The notes beneath the pieces are model-generated. The model searched no databases and was not told the DNA's origin. It worked only from the letters and a program-made list of their open reading frames with translations. The translations under genes and the position numbers were made by a program. Below are positions 35,572 through 47,167 of a stretch of 64,000 nt of DNA, piece after piece; the first letter of the stretch is position 1, and each line of letters begins with the position of its first letter. Source of the DNA: Pseudognaphalium luteoalbum (taxonomy: Eukaryota > Streptophyta > Magnoliopsida > Asterales > Asteraceae); assembly GCA_963422505.1 (NCBI GenBank), contig OY730193.1:63158392-63222391 (forward strand). The letters run 5' to 3'.

Positions 35572-35697
35572 AGCCGATCGGGTATAAGTTTAACAAACCA
35601 TTCGGCTCAAACACCCCTTAGCCGATCGGCTAAAGATGATGAGCCGATCGGCTAATTGAATCCAGCCGATCGGCTGGTTAAAACCAACTGATCGGTT
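35572..35697. repeat. 22-bp-period array of the palindrome AGCCGATCGGCT
   Basis: Perfect 12-bp palindromes start at 35620, 35642 and 35664, exactly 22 bp apart, with a diverged fourth (AACTGATCGGTT) at 35686 and a partial one at 35572. The 10-bp spacers differ from each other, so the palindrome itself is what repeats. Confidence 0.85.
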
Positions 35698-35937
35698 TGG
35701 TTCCTAGCCTTGTTCAGCCTCTGTTAGTCCCCTGTTTCGTGGTCTGTGATGTATATATATATATTTGGGTGTTTGATTCTACATTTTTGTACATTACTAA
35801 TCACTATAATATATCATTCAAACACTACTATAATTTGTTACATACCATTCTACATTATACAATCCAATATATGATCAAAATAGTATGAAAGTATATATAT
35901 ATGAAATAAAGATTTTAAGTTATAACAATTCTCACAA

Positions 35938-36003
35938 TGGAGATGATGATGATTGTTGATGATTCTGATGTTGATGATGATAACAACAAGATGATGATGA
36001 TCA
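35938..36003. repeat. GAT-rich simple repeat
   Basis: Interrupted (GAT)n / (ATC)n run. Confidence 0.8.
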
Positions 36004-36870
36004 AGAAACCATTTTTGTGCTAGTTTTTGTGTTGGTTTGAAGGTTTGATGTTTGAATATTTTGAAGAAAAATGGAGATGGTATCCCTGCTTCTTGCTCCT
36101 ACTCCCAGACGCACACACAAACACAGATGGTGAATTATTGATGTTAGGTGATCAAGTGAGGGACTGAGAGTATATAGAAAGGTGTTGGTTTAAACTTTTC
36201 AAAGGAGAAGTATGGAAGGGAATAGGAAGTATCGACAGATATTTAGTTGGTTAGATTGTTTGGGTTTTTAACCCGTTAATTCCGTGTACGGGTCCAATTA
36301 TTTGCACCCCGTGTCCCACTCAATTATTCGTTTGTTTTAATTTTATTTAAAACATTATAATTGACAACTACAAAAATAAAATAATTTTATTTAAAAATGA
36401 TTAATAAAATTATTCACAGTAGTGGGACTGTACAGTTAAACTGCGTGCCAGATTTTGGTTGAATTTGGAAATTATATTTTGAGATAATGTTCCAAATACA
36501 AAAACAGGATTGGACAAAATATTACTTTTAGTATATTTGACCTTTAGACACTTTTTATAATTGTTTCTGTTTGTGTATGATGCCCTCGGTACGTTTAATA
36601 TAAAACGTATAATGTAGTATATTATTTCAATAATATAAGTTAATAATATTTGTAATTAATAATTTTTGAATTATTAATTATTTTGTATCACCAACTTTGT
36701 TGTATTTAATTTTTCGAGTTTAATATGTTCATTTCGTACGTAATCATATATACATATAACTATGAATCTAATACATCACGTATCACATAGTAAGTTTCGC
36801 AAAACTTAACACGTAAAATCGTTTTGAATTCACTAATCAGGGAATTACTCTAGGTAATGCATGAAATTAA

Positions 36871-39800
36871 GAAAGGAGTAATACCCTAAATGGAGGATTG
36901 TCACATACCTACTCTAGTTAGTAAGCGGTAAGTATAACCTATGATCGTTCTATGAATCCAAACGTGTGGGCAATTAAAGTTGGCACTTTCGGTAGGGAAG
37001 TATCTAGGATGAGATAAAGTAGGTAGGTTTGGGGGGTTTAAACTAAAGACTAGTAAATAAAATGCAGGAAATTAAAGTACAGGAAAGCAGATTAAGATAA
37101 ATATGTGATTGTTGAGATTTCGATAATTAATATTTTGGGATGACAGAATAAATAGGGATGATACTAATGTGGCAACCAAACTACTAGGCGTAAACTCTAG
37201 AACCCTACCAACTCGATTTCCCATTGGCATGTCACTAGGAACTAGGTTATCATGATTCTGATCGGAGCAATACGCAAACTTCCAATACTTATCTAGTTGA
37301 AAGGTAAGCAACCTATTTTGGTTCTATACCGAAGTTCATGAATCAGTAGCGTATCGTCTCATAGGTCCTACAGTTCTTAACCCCTAAGATAGTTTACTGT
37401 TCTATTAGCATGCAGATTAATAACTTTGTATGTTTAGACCGCCGATTTTATAAGACTTGGTGTTTTAAGGATTACGACTTTACTCTTATTCCGAAGTCCT
37501 GTTATTATTCATTTAAGCTCTAATTACTTCGACTTATGCTTCAAATCTCTCATTTTCAAACAGTTATACATCCCCGGATTATTCGCAGTTTGTTAAAACG
37601 TGTTTCATATGCAGACCATGCCTTTCAATGATAGACAGTGTACTTTACGTAGTAGTTTCAGAGTTTCTCACATCAACATGCGGTCAGGAGTAATTGACAG
37701 TGAAAGTGACACTCTATCTAACTAAGAAAGGAGTAATACCCTAAATGGAGGATTGTCACATACCTACTCTGGTTAGTAAGCGGTAAGTATAACCTAAGAT
37801 CGTTCTATGAATCCAAACGTGTGGGCAATTAAAGTTGGCACTTTCGGTAGGGAAGTATCTAGGATGGGATAAAGTAGGTAGGTTTGGGGGTTTTAAACTA
37901 AAGACAAGTAAATAAAATGCAGGAAATTAAAGTACAGGAAAGCAGATTAAGATAAATATGTGATTGTTGAGATTTCGATAATTAATATTTTGGGATGACA
38001 GAATAAATAGGGATGATACTAATGTGGCAACCAAACTACTAGGCGTAAACTCTAGAACCCTACCAACTCGATTTCCCATTAGCATGTCACTAGGAACTAG
38101 GTTATCATGATTCTGATCGGAGCAATACGCAAACTTCCAATACTTATCTAGTTCAAAGGTAAGCAACCTATTTTCGTTCTATACCGAGGTTCATGAATTA
38201 GTAGCGTATCGTCTCATAGGTCCGACAGTTCTTAACCCCTAAGATAGTTTACTGTTCTATTAGCATGCAGATTAATAACTTTGTATGTTTAGACCGCCGA
38301 TTTTATAAGACTTGGTGTTTTAAGGATTACGACTTTACTCTTATTCCGAAGTCCTGTTATTATTCATTTAAGCTCTAATTACTTCGACTTATGCTTCAAA
38401 TCTCTCATTTTCAAACAGTTATACATCCCCGGATTATTCACAGTTTGTTAAAACGTGTTTCATTTGCAGACCATGCCATTTCAATGATAGACAGTGTACT
38501 TTACGTAGTAGTTTCAGAGTTTCTCACATCAACATGCGGTCAAGAGTAATTGACAGTGAAAGTGACACTCTATCTAACTAAGAAAGGAGTAATACCCTAA
38601 ATGGAGGATTGTCACATACCTACTCTGGTTAGTAAGCGGTAAGTATAACCTAAGATCGTTCTATGAATCCAAACGTGTGGGCAATTAAAGTTGGCACTTT
38701 CGGTAGGGAAGTATCTAGGATGGGATAAAGTAGGTAGGTTTGGGGGGTTTAAACTAAAGACAAGTAAATAAAATGCAGGAATTAAAGTACAGGAAAGCAG
38801 ATTAAGATAAATATGTGATTGTTGAGATTTCGATAATTAATATTTTGGGATGACAGAATAAATAGGGATGATACTAATGTGGCAACCAAACTACTAGGCG
38901 TAAACTCTAGAACCCTACCAACTCGATTTCCCATTAGCATGTCACTAGGAACTAGGTTATCATGATTCTGATCGGAGCAATACGCAAACTTCCAATACTT
39001 ATCTAGTTCAAAGGTAAGCAACCTATTTTCGTTCTATACCGAGGTTCATGAATTAGTAGCGTATCGTCTCATAGGTCCGACAGTTCTTAACCCCTAAGAT
39101 AGTTTACTGTTCTATTAGCATGCAGATTAATAACTTTGTATGTTTAGACCACCGATTTTATAAGACTTGGTGTTTTAAGGATTACGACTTTACTCTTATT
39201 CCGAAGTCCTGTTATTATTCATTTAAGCTCTAATTACTTCGACTTATGCTTCAAATCTCTCATTTTCAAACAGTTATACATCCCCGGATTATTCGCAGTT
39301 TGTTAAAACGTGTTTCATATGCAGACCATGCCTTTCAATGATAGACAGTGTACTTTACGTAGTAGTTTCAGAGTTTCTCACATCAACATGCGGTCAAGAG
39401 TAATTGACAGTGAAAGTGACACTCTATCTAACTAAGAAAGGAGTAATACCCTAAATGGAGGATTGTCACATACCTACTCTGGTTAGTAAGCGGTAAGTAT
39501 AACCTAAGATCGTTCTATGAATCCAAACGTGTGGGCAATTAAAGTTGGCACTTTCGGTAGGGAAGTATCTAGGATGGGATAAAGTAGGTAGGTTTGGGGG
39601 TTTTAAACTAAAGACAAGTAAATAAAATGCAGGAAATTAAAGTACAGGAAAGCAGATTAAGATAAATATGTGATTGTTGAGATTTCGATAATTAATATTT
39701 TGGGATGACAGAATAAATAGGGATGATACTAATGTGGAAACCAAACTACTAGGCGTAAACTCTAGAACCCTACCAACTCGATTTCCCATTAGCATGTCAC

Positions 39801-42000
39801 TAGGAACTAGGTTATCATGATTCTGATCGGAGCAATACGCAAACTTCCAATACTTATCTAGTTCAAAGGTAAGCAACCTATTTTCGTTCTATACCGAGGT
39901 TCATGAATTAGTAGCGTATCGTCTCATAGGTCCGACAGTTCTTAACCCCTAAGATAGTTTACTGTTCTATTAGCATGCAGATTAATAACTTTGTATGTTT
40001 AGACCGCCGATTTTATAAGACTTGGTGTTTTAAGGATTACGACTTTACTCTTATTCCGAAGTCCTGTTATTATTCATTTAAGCTCTAATTACTTCGACTT
40101 ATGCTTCAAATCTCTCATTTTCAAACAGTTATACATCCCCGGATTATTCGCAGTTTGTTAAAACGTGTTTCATTTGCAGACCATGCCATTTCAATGATAG
40201 ACAGTGTACTTTACGTAGTAGTTTCAGAGTTTCTCACATCAACATGCGGTCAAGAGTAATTGACAGTGAAAGTGACACTCTATCTAACTAAGAAAGGAGT
40301 AATACCCTAAATGGAGGATTGTCACATACCTACTCTGGTTAGTAAGCGGTAAGTATAACCTAAGATCGTTCTATGAATCCAAACGTGTGGGCAATTAAAG
40401 TTGGCACTTTCGGTAGGGAAGTATCTAGGATGGGATAAAGTAGGTAGGTTTGGGGGGTTTAAACTAAAGACAAGTAAATAAAATGCAGGAATTAAAGTAC
40501 AGGAAAGCAGATTAAGATAAATATGTGATTGTTGAGATTTCGATAATTAATATTTTGGGATGACAGAATAAATAGGGATGATACTAATGTGGCAACCAAA
40601 CTACTAGGCGTAAACTCTAGAACCCTACCAACTCGATTTCCCATTAGCATGTCACTAGGAACTAGGTTATCATGATTCTGATCGGAGCAATACGCAAACT
40701 TCCAATACTTATCTAGTTCAAAGGTAAGCAACCTATTTTCGTTCTATACCGAGGTTCATGAATTAGTAGCGTATCGTCTCATAGGTCCGACAGTTCTTAA
40801 CCCCTAAGATAGTTTACTGTTCTATTAGCATGCAGATTAATAACTTTGTATGTTTAGACCACCGATTTTATAAGACTTGGTGTTTTAAGGATTACGACTT
40901 TACTCTTATTCCGAAGTCCTGTTATTATTCATTTAAGCTCTAATTACTTCGACTTATGCTTCAAATCTCTCATTTTCAAACAGTTATACATCCCCGGATT
41001 ATTCGCAGTTTGTTAAAACGTGTTTCATATGCAGACCATGCCTTTCAATGATAGACAGTGTACTTTACGTAGTAGTTTCAGAGTTTCTCACATCAACATG
41101 CGGTCAAGAGTAATTGACAGTGAAAGTGACACTCTATCTAACTAAGAAAGGAGTAATACCCTAAATGGAGGATTGTCATATACCTACTCTGGTTAGTAAG
41201 CGGTAAGTATAACCTAAGATCGTTCTATGAATCCAAACGTGTGGGCAATTAAAGTTGGCACTTTCGGTAGGGAAGTATCTAGGATGGGATAAAGTAGGTA
41301 GGTTTGGGGGGTTTAAACTAAAGACAAGTAAATAAAATGCAGGAAATTAAAGTACAGGAAAGCAGATTAAGATAAATATGTGATTGTTGAAATTTCGATA
41401 ATTAATATTTTGGGATGACAGAATAAATAGGGATGATACTAATGTGGCAACCAAACTACTAGGCGTAAACTCTAGAACCCTACCAACTCGATTTCCCATT
41501 AGCATGTCACTAGGAACTAGGTTATCATGATTTTGATCGGAGCAATACGCAAACTTCCAATACTTATCTAGTTCAAAGGTAAGAAACCTATTTTCGTTCT
41601 ATACCGAGGTTCATGAATTAGTAGCGTATCGTCTCATAGGTCCGACAGTTCTTAACCCCTAAGATAGTTTACTGTTCTATTAGCATGCAGATTAATAACT
41701 TTGTATGTTTAGACCGCCGATTTTACAAGACTTGGTGTTTTAAGGATTACGACTTTACTCTTATTCCGAAGTCCTATTATTATTCATTTAAGATCTAATT
41801 ACTTCGACTTATGCTTCAAATCTCTCCTTTTCAAACAGTTATACATCCCCGGATTATTCGCAGTTTGTTAAAACATGTTTCATATGCAGACCATGCCTTT
41901 CAATGATAGACAGTGTAGTTTACGTAGTAGTTTCAGAGTTTCTCACATCAACATGCGGTCAAGAGTAATTGACAGTGAATGTGACACTCTATCTAACTAA
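36871..42000 (-). repeat. Six-unit tandem array of an LTR-derived 855-bp sequence
   Basis: Units are 36871-37725, 37726-38581, 38582-39435, 39436-40291, 40292-41145 and 41146-42000 (855, 856, 854, 856, 854, 855 bp). Each has a 35-bp leader not found in the other LTR copies and about 820 bp matching the LTR segment 50432-51241. Units 2 and 4 share one set of variants and units 3 and 5 another, giving a dimeric order. A 79-codon minus-strand frame recurs in units 1-5 but is not a gene. Confidence 0.95.
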
Positions 42001-43606
42001 TTGTAAAGCAGTGCAGAAATGTAAACCTAATATATACAACGAGTGCTTTCAATGTGTCTTACTTATTGCATGTCATGGGCACAGATAACTACTTACAATA
42101 ATTAAGGTTTATCTGGTCCTAATTACTAGGTTGCAGTCACGTGGATAACCAGAAAGGGTAATCCATAAATTAAACTTTAATTCATAAAGTCTTAACGCTA
42201 CAAGGGTTACTAATTCCTATTTTATCCGAACGTATTTTACAAACATCATTTTATAGTGTTTTGAATTTCGTAGGATATACCAGTTAGTTATGAAGTTGTA
42301 TTACCCTTTCGGAATTCCAACTAGTAAACCATAGCTGATTCCAGAGATATAACTACCTTCGGTCGTTCACCGAATTCCATACATTTGTACTTCGCCTTAT
42401 AGCATTTCCAGTACTATATCGGATAAACATTCGAATAGGGGCCGTGATATCTCTTTACGATTGTCATACATTAATTATATAATGTCATCCTTACTTATAA
42501 TTATCTACATAATCAACAATCACAATAATAAATTACTCGCAATTCATGGTAACAAATATATCACATACCAAGCAATAACACATAATTAAAATATGGAATA
42601 AAGCAAGTATGATAAAGGTTTAGATATCACCCGAAAATAAATGCGCAACAACGTATTATTATGATTGACAATTCGTTTACACGTACAAAGATGAATCTTC
42701 AAAACTCCTAACGTTCGTTCTAGCTTCTATACTAATCCATAGATTAATTACAATAATCCTAGACTACAAGAGAATTTCTAGAATGAGAAAGTGGAAATGG
42801 AAAAGGAGTGTGTATGGGTGTAAGAATGTGTGAGTGTTTTTGAGTGTGTAAGAGTGTGTCTTCAAGTGAGGTCTAAGAGCTGCTATTTATAGGTGAAAAG
42901 TGGCTCACATTAGCATTCCTAGGCTCACATTAGAAAAAGGGTGAAAGGTGGTGCACCGGGTACGAAAAAGTAGTGAAAGGTAGCGCACCGGGTACGAAAA
43001 AGCATGGAAAGGTGGCGCACCGGGTACACGCAAGTACCAAAAAGAGGAAACGAGACGGGGGGAGGGGGGCGGCGGCGCACACCAGCAGGCCGGCGGTGGT
43101 TGGCTGCCACCCGTCCTGGTCCGTCGTCTTTCGTTGCGTTGCTTAATTCGCGCGTATCTTCTTCGTTATGCGTCCATTTGCGTTGATTCTTTTTGCATTG
43201 GATTCGTAATTCAAAAAACGAAGACTTTGATATAAAGATATCCCAAAAATATGTCTCCCATCTTTGATGTAAAGATATCCAGCGTACGTAGAATCTTCAT
43301 TCTTCGTCCGTTTTTGTTGATTCTTCTTCTGTTGGATTCGTAATTTGAAAACGAACATCTTGGATGAGATGGATGTTGATGATGGGCACTTTTGTCTTGA
43401 AATCTTGTATTGATGCCTTGAATCTTCAAACGTGCATGGAATCTTCATTTTTCATCCGTTTTGCTTGATTTTTATCGTGCAACCTTGTTTTGACCATCTT
43501 GGCATAATATCATTGATTTGTATTGTTTTTTAGTTTAAAATGCCAAGAACTGTTCCAGAATGAGAGAGATATCGGTAGTAAAAACATGACTTTTTACGCG
43601 ATATCA
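42001..43606 (-). repeat. E5 3' LTR, promoter-proximal part
   Basis: Collinear with 51242-52860 of the 5' LTR; on the minus strand it starts TGATATCGCG at 43606. Scattered differences from the 5' copy (for example GAGTGCTTTC against GAGTGGTTTC) show the LTRs have been separate for some time. Confidence 0.88.
42884..43027 (-). promoter_or_regulatory. E5 3' LTR promoter: 32-bp repeats and TATA box
   Basis: Reading minus, three GTACCCGGTGC cores (43017-43027, 42985-42995, 42953-42963; 32 bp apart) precede TATAAATA (42891-42884). This matches the E1 LTR layout. Confidence 0.65.
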
Positions 43607-43621
43607 AGTATCCGACACTTA
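43607..43621 (-). other. E5 polypurine tract
   Basis: Minus strand AAGTGTCGGATACT sits directly before the LTR start. One G is changed to C compared with the E1 tract. Confidence 0.65.
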
Positions 43622-45340
43622 GAACTTTGCTTGTCCTCAAGCAAACTCATTCTTAAAAAGCTTCTGGAAGGATTCTACTCGCATTTGTTTTTAGAGATAC
43701 CATTTCTAAAGAATATAAAGTTACAACTATGAAAGAGTTTTTATCGGAAACTAAGGGTTTATAGAATTTAATACCTTCTTTGAGCAACATATATGATGAT
43801 CATGACTAGGCAATCCTCACAAGTGGGTCACTCAAATCACTCAAGTGTTTAGGGTTTCCTACTTACTAGTGTCAATCACTCAGATAGCCTGCCATGCAGC
43901 ATTCTCGTCATAGGCTTGATCGAGAATCAAATCTCCATCACTTTTGATGAGGACGGTACTAACCTTTCGAGATATCTTGGACGGAATCGGATGTTTGGGG
44001 TTGAAGAAGGTGTGACGGTTTTTCTTGTATATTTTTTTTTTCGAATCTTTTCTTGAGAGAGTTTCTTTGGAATTTCTCAGATTTTGAAAGGAGTACATAG
44101 CCTTTTTCTTCCCTTTTCTTTGGAATTTTTCTTTTCTTGGCCCTTTTATTGGTTATGTCGGCATAATCCTTTTGATTTCTTTGTTTTCTTTTCCTATGCC
44201 GACCTTACCGATATATTTTATGACCTGGAAGATTCCTAATGGTATTAGGTTGCAAAAGTCTTGGGAAATCAAGAGTGTCTCTCTGAATTTGTTTGAAGAT
44301 GAAACTTCTGTAGGTTCGGGATGAATAATAGGAGGTTTTGATTGGGTGTGAAGAGTGAATGTTGAGTGGGTGGATGTTTGATGGTGGAAGGGTGTTTGGA
44401 TTCCTTAGAAGTTATCAAGATGGGTTATACCTATGCCACGTATGGCACTCATCGTGCGATCTTGAAATGCATTATAGGAGCAAGTTCTAATTCAAATGCA
44501 TACATCGGCACACACATAAAACAAAAAGTGAAGCATTTTAGAGATGAATGCTAATGATGGGCTCAATCCTCACGAATCAAATGTTTTGGTCAATGTGTGC
44601 CTAGCCATGTGTTGCCCTTTTCGTCCGTATCTTATTCTAAAACAGTTTTGTTTCATTGTCAAAACTCGTTTCTTGTTGTAATTTATAATTTAGAAAGATA
44701 GGATTTCTAAAGAACGATGTTTTTGAATCTAAAAATTTTGAAATTTTATCCATTTTTAGCCTTTTAATGAAAATATTATTTGACTTACGGATAAGAGGTA
44801 AAAACTTGCGATTGAAGGCCGTATATCCCACACTTAGAGGAACATTGTCCCTAATGTTCGAATTTATTTATTGAGTACCTCTTGTTGAAGTATCCCACAC
44901 TTAGAGATTCTACTTATTTTCGGATTATTTCGTAAGTGTAGTGTGATTTTGATGATCCCACACTTAGTTTTTTTGGAATATCGGATGAGATAATCAATTC
45001 TTTAAACGGGTAGAGGGTTTTGGAATGGTGTACCGCTTTTGCTGTGTACGTTGTTGGTTACTCGTTAGAAGTCTGCTAGTCCGTGGCTTGTAGCTTATGG
45101 CTCTCGGCATTCTTCATCGTGTGGTCCACAGCTTCCCTTGCTTTGGTTTTCTATGGATAGTTTCTCAAACAAACCACTCAATTCAATCAAGTAATAGCTG
45201 CTAATAAGAAAAGTAAAGTAATATCATAATAAAGTAATAACTGGATAGATGTGATGTATATGCATCCACAGTACATCAATTACACACAATAATAATAAGG
45301 TCTTGATAGAAAATAGAAAGGGGTTAGAAAGCGGAGCAAT
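43622..45340 (-). other. E5 3' noncoding region
   Basis: No protein is recognised. AAGTGTGGGA motifs on the minus strand lie at 44826-44835, 44893-44902 and 44956-44965. Sections match the E1 tail, including the stretch around 43800-43925. Confidence 0.65.
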
Positions 45341-47167
45341 CTATTGCTCGACTGGTGGTGATACTGCAGCTGAAGATACTATAGGTCCAGGGGATGTCTC
45401 ATCTGATGAAGAATCATCATGCTGATAGTGGGTGCCTTTGTCTGATGCATCTCGACCAACCTCTGCATCTGGTGTACCTACGTTGAATACTCCATCCTGT
45501 ATCAAATGATCAACAAATTCCCTTGCGGGCATGTCAAAGCTGTCAAGTGGAATCTCAGGTGTCCTCTACTGAGAGTGTCCTCTGAATAAATCAGTCTGTC
45601 TATGAGAGGATACTGGATCAATCGGTGCAGCTGCAGGGCTGGTGCTCCTGAGAATCCTGTGAATCTGAACAATGCTGGATCGTGTAGGGACTCTGGATAT
45701 CCTACTGCCTCTCGAAGTCTTCCCTCTAGCCGAACCGATAACTGAAGGAACATGCTGTCTCTGAATAGGAATCTGTGTTGGTGGTGCTCGTGGCCTAGGT
45801 GGTACTGTGCGAGGTGGTAAACCATGTCCACGGTCACGAACTAGATGTCGGTGAGGTGCTAGAGTAGGAACTGCAAGGGGATATAAGTGTGGTGGTGCTC
45901 GGCCCAATCTACAGGGTAAGTCAGGAAGTGGGCTCACTGGTATCCCTGCTGTTTGCTATCTCATAGCCCTATAACATCAGACCTGCATCTGCATCAGCCA
46001 GTACCAATAGTCTGGCCCTGGTGGTGTCCCATAGTGGTATAGGTAAGGGGGCACCTGAGATCTAGGAGCTGGGGTGGAAGGTCCTGCCCTAGTAGGTTGT
46101 GGCACTACTGGTGGTGGTGCAACTGGATCTTCATAATCATCCATATCTTCGTCTGAATCTGAGTCTGAATCTGAGTTATTTGGCTCTTTTGGTTGTTTCC
46201 TCTTTCTTCCCTCTCTTGGTAAAACTAGACCTGGTACCAGTGTATCCACACTACCTGGGTTCGATGATCGTAACCTGATGTAAACGGTGCTGTCTCTCAT
46301 AATCTTGAGTATATCCATGCTCCTAAGAAATTCATAATCTATCGGGTGGGCACTCCATACTGGCAGGCTTTTGAATTTTTCTACCTATGCCGCCTTAAGC
46401 AATCCCATTCTGCGAATCAGCCTTGTAATTATTGGACCCATATATGATCTCCTTGCACCAAAATCCTTTTCTTCTAGAATCCACTGGGCAACTAAATGAG
46501 CAACCTGAATATTCCTCTTCTCGAGGATGTATGTCATCATAGCAATATCAAATCTGGCAACTCGACTGCTCGTCGTGTATTTTCTGTCAAAGGAACAAGC
46601 TATCAGCTTGTGTAGGATTTGTAAGACTGGATCTCTGAGTCTGGTAGCTTTTATACCCGAGAAATATCTTGATGATGATAACTTACTCCATTCTTCGGAT
46701 GGTGTAATCAAGATGGATATCGAAGTGGCTCCACTAGTGAACAGAGGGGAATGTATCTCCTCTGGTGTGTATAGATCCAAGTGTTGTGTGAACTAAGCTA
46801 GTGACAGGGTGAATGAACTTCCCATATATCGAAATGTGATCAAATTGTCTCCAACTCTACTCCCTGTCTCAAATGTGTAGGTGGTCATGAACTCGGTAAC
46901 CATTTCCATGTATACCGGTTCATCAATACTGAACAGTCTCTTGAAGGACTCGAACTGTTGACCCTCAACTGGATAACTGAGTAGGTTCTCTAGTCTTTGT
47001 CTGAATCCCAATACTTGCAACTTTTCCCAGTCCACATATCTAAATCGCCCGAACTTCTTGTCTCTCCAAATGCGTGCCATCTGGTCGTGATCAAGTGATG
47101 CACTAAGATAGGTGAGAGATCCTGTAAGTGGTCGTGCTGGGTTTGGTTTTTTCTTCTTCGGCGACAT
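45341..47167 (-). pseudogene. E5 ATHILA ORF-1-like protein, stops only
   Basis: One reading frame of 609 codons runs from ATG 47167 (MSPKKKKPNP) to 45341 with five stops (near 46793, 46385, 45977, 45956 and 45566) and no frameshift. Residues ~30-260 have the features of the ATHILA ORF-1 family (Pfam PF03078, as I recall it): RYVDWEKLQVLGF, then EPVYMEMVTEFMTTYTFE, then FRYMGSSFTLSL, then AHLVAQWILEE and ITRLIRRMG. The function of that family is unknown; in Athila elements it is encoded outside gag-pol. The second half is low-complexity: SDSDSDSDEDMDDYED, a Pro-rich stretch and a Ser/Asp-rich end (HDDSSSDETSPGP). All five stops could come from single C-to-T changes of CAG or CGA codons. Confidence 0.7.

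Larger units (their letters stand above)
35271..36870. other. AT-rich orphan region, possible minus-strand LTR remnant
   Basis: No coding homology is seen. Read on the minus strand there is a TATATAC box near 36165, then a leader-like stretch rich in ATCATC (from the GAT-rich run 35938-36003) and AAACAC words, then a palindrome array. That order (TATA, simple-repeat leader, hairpins) resembles the E4 LTR, so a truncated LTR in minus orientation is plausible. No LTR termini, primer site or second copy was found here. Four TTTGGCCC/TTCGGCCC words lie at 35279-35370. Confidence 0.3.

Noticed and set aside
35697..35888. 63-codon frame in the orphan region
   Set aside because: AT-rich low-complexity translation with no homology or supporting signal.
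37072..40731. A 79-codon minus-strand frame repeated five times at ~855 bp spacing
   Set aside because: It lies inside LTR sequence and repeats only because the LTR segment is tandemly amplified. It is lost in unit 6 by point changes and has no homology I recognise.
36871..42000. CRISPR-like or prokaryotic repeat array
   Set aside because: Units are 855 bp with no spacers, clearly LTR-derived, in plant-type DNA.
42925..43186. Arg/Pro-rich frames on both strands in GC-rich LTR blocks (also 7140-7525, 52170-52474, 59468-59772)
   Set aside because: Open frames on both strands come from GC-rich promoter DNA. Composition explains them and they sit upstream of the TATA box.
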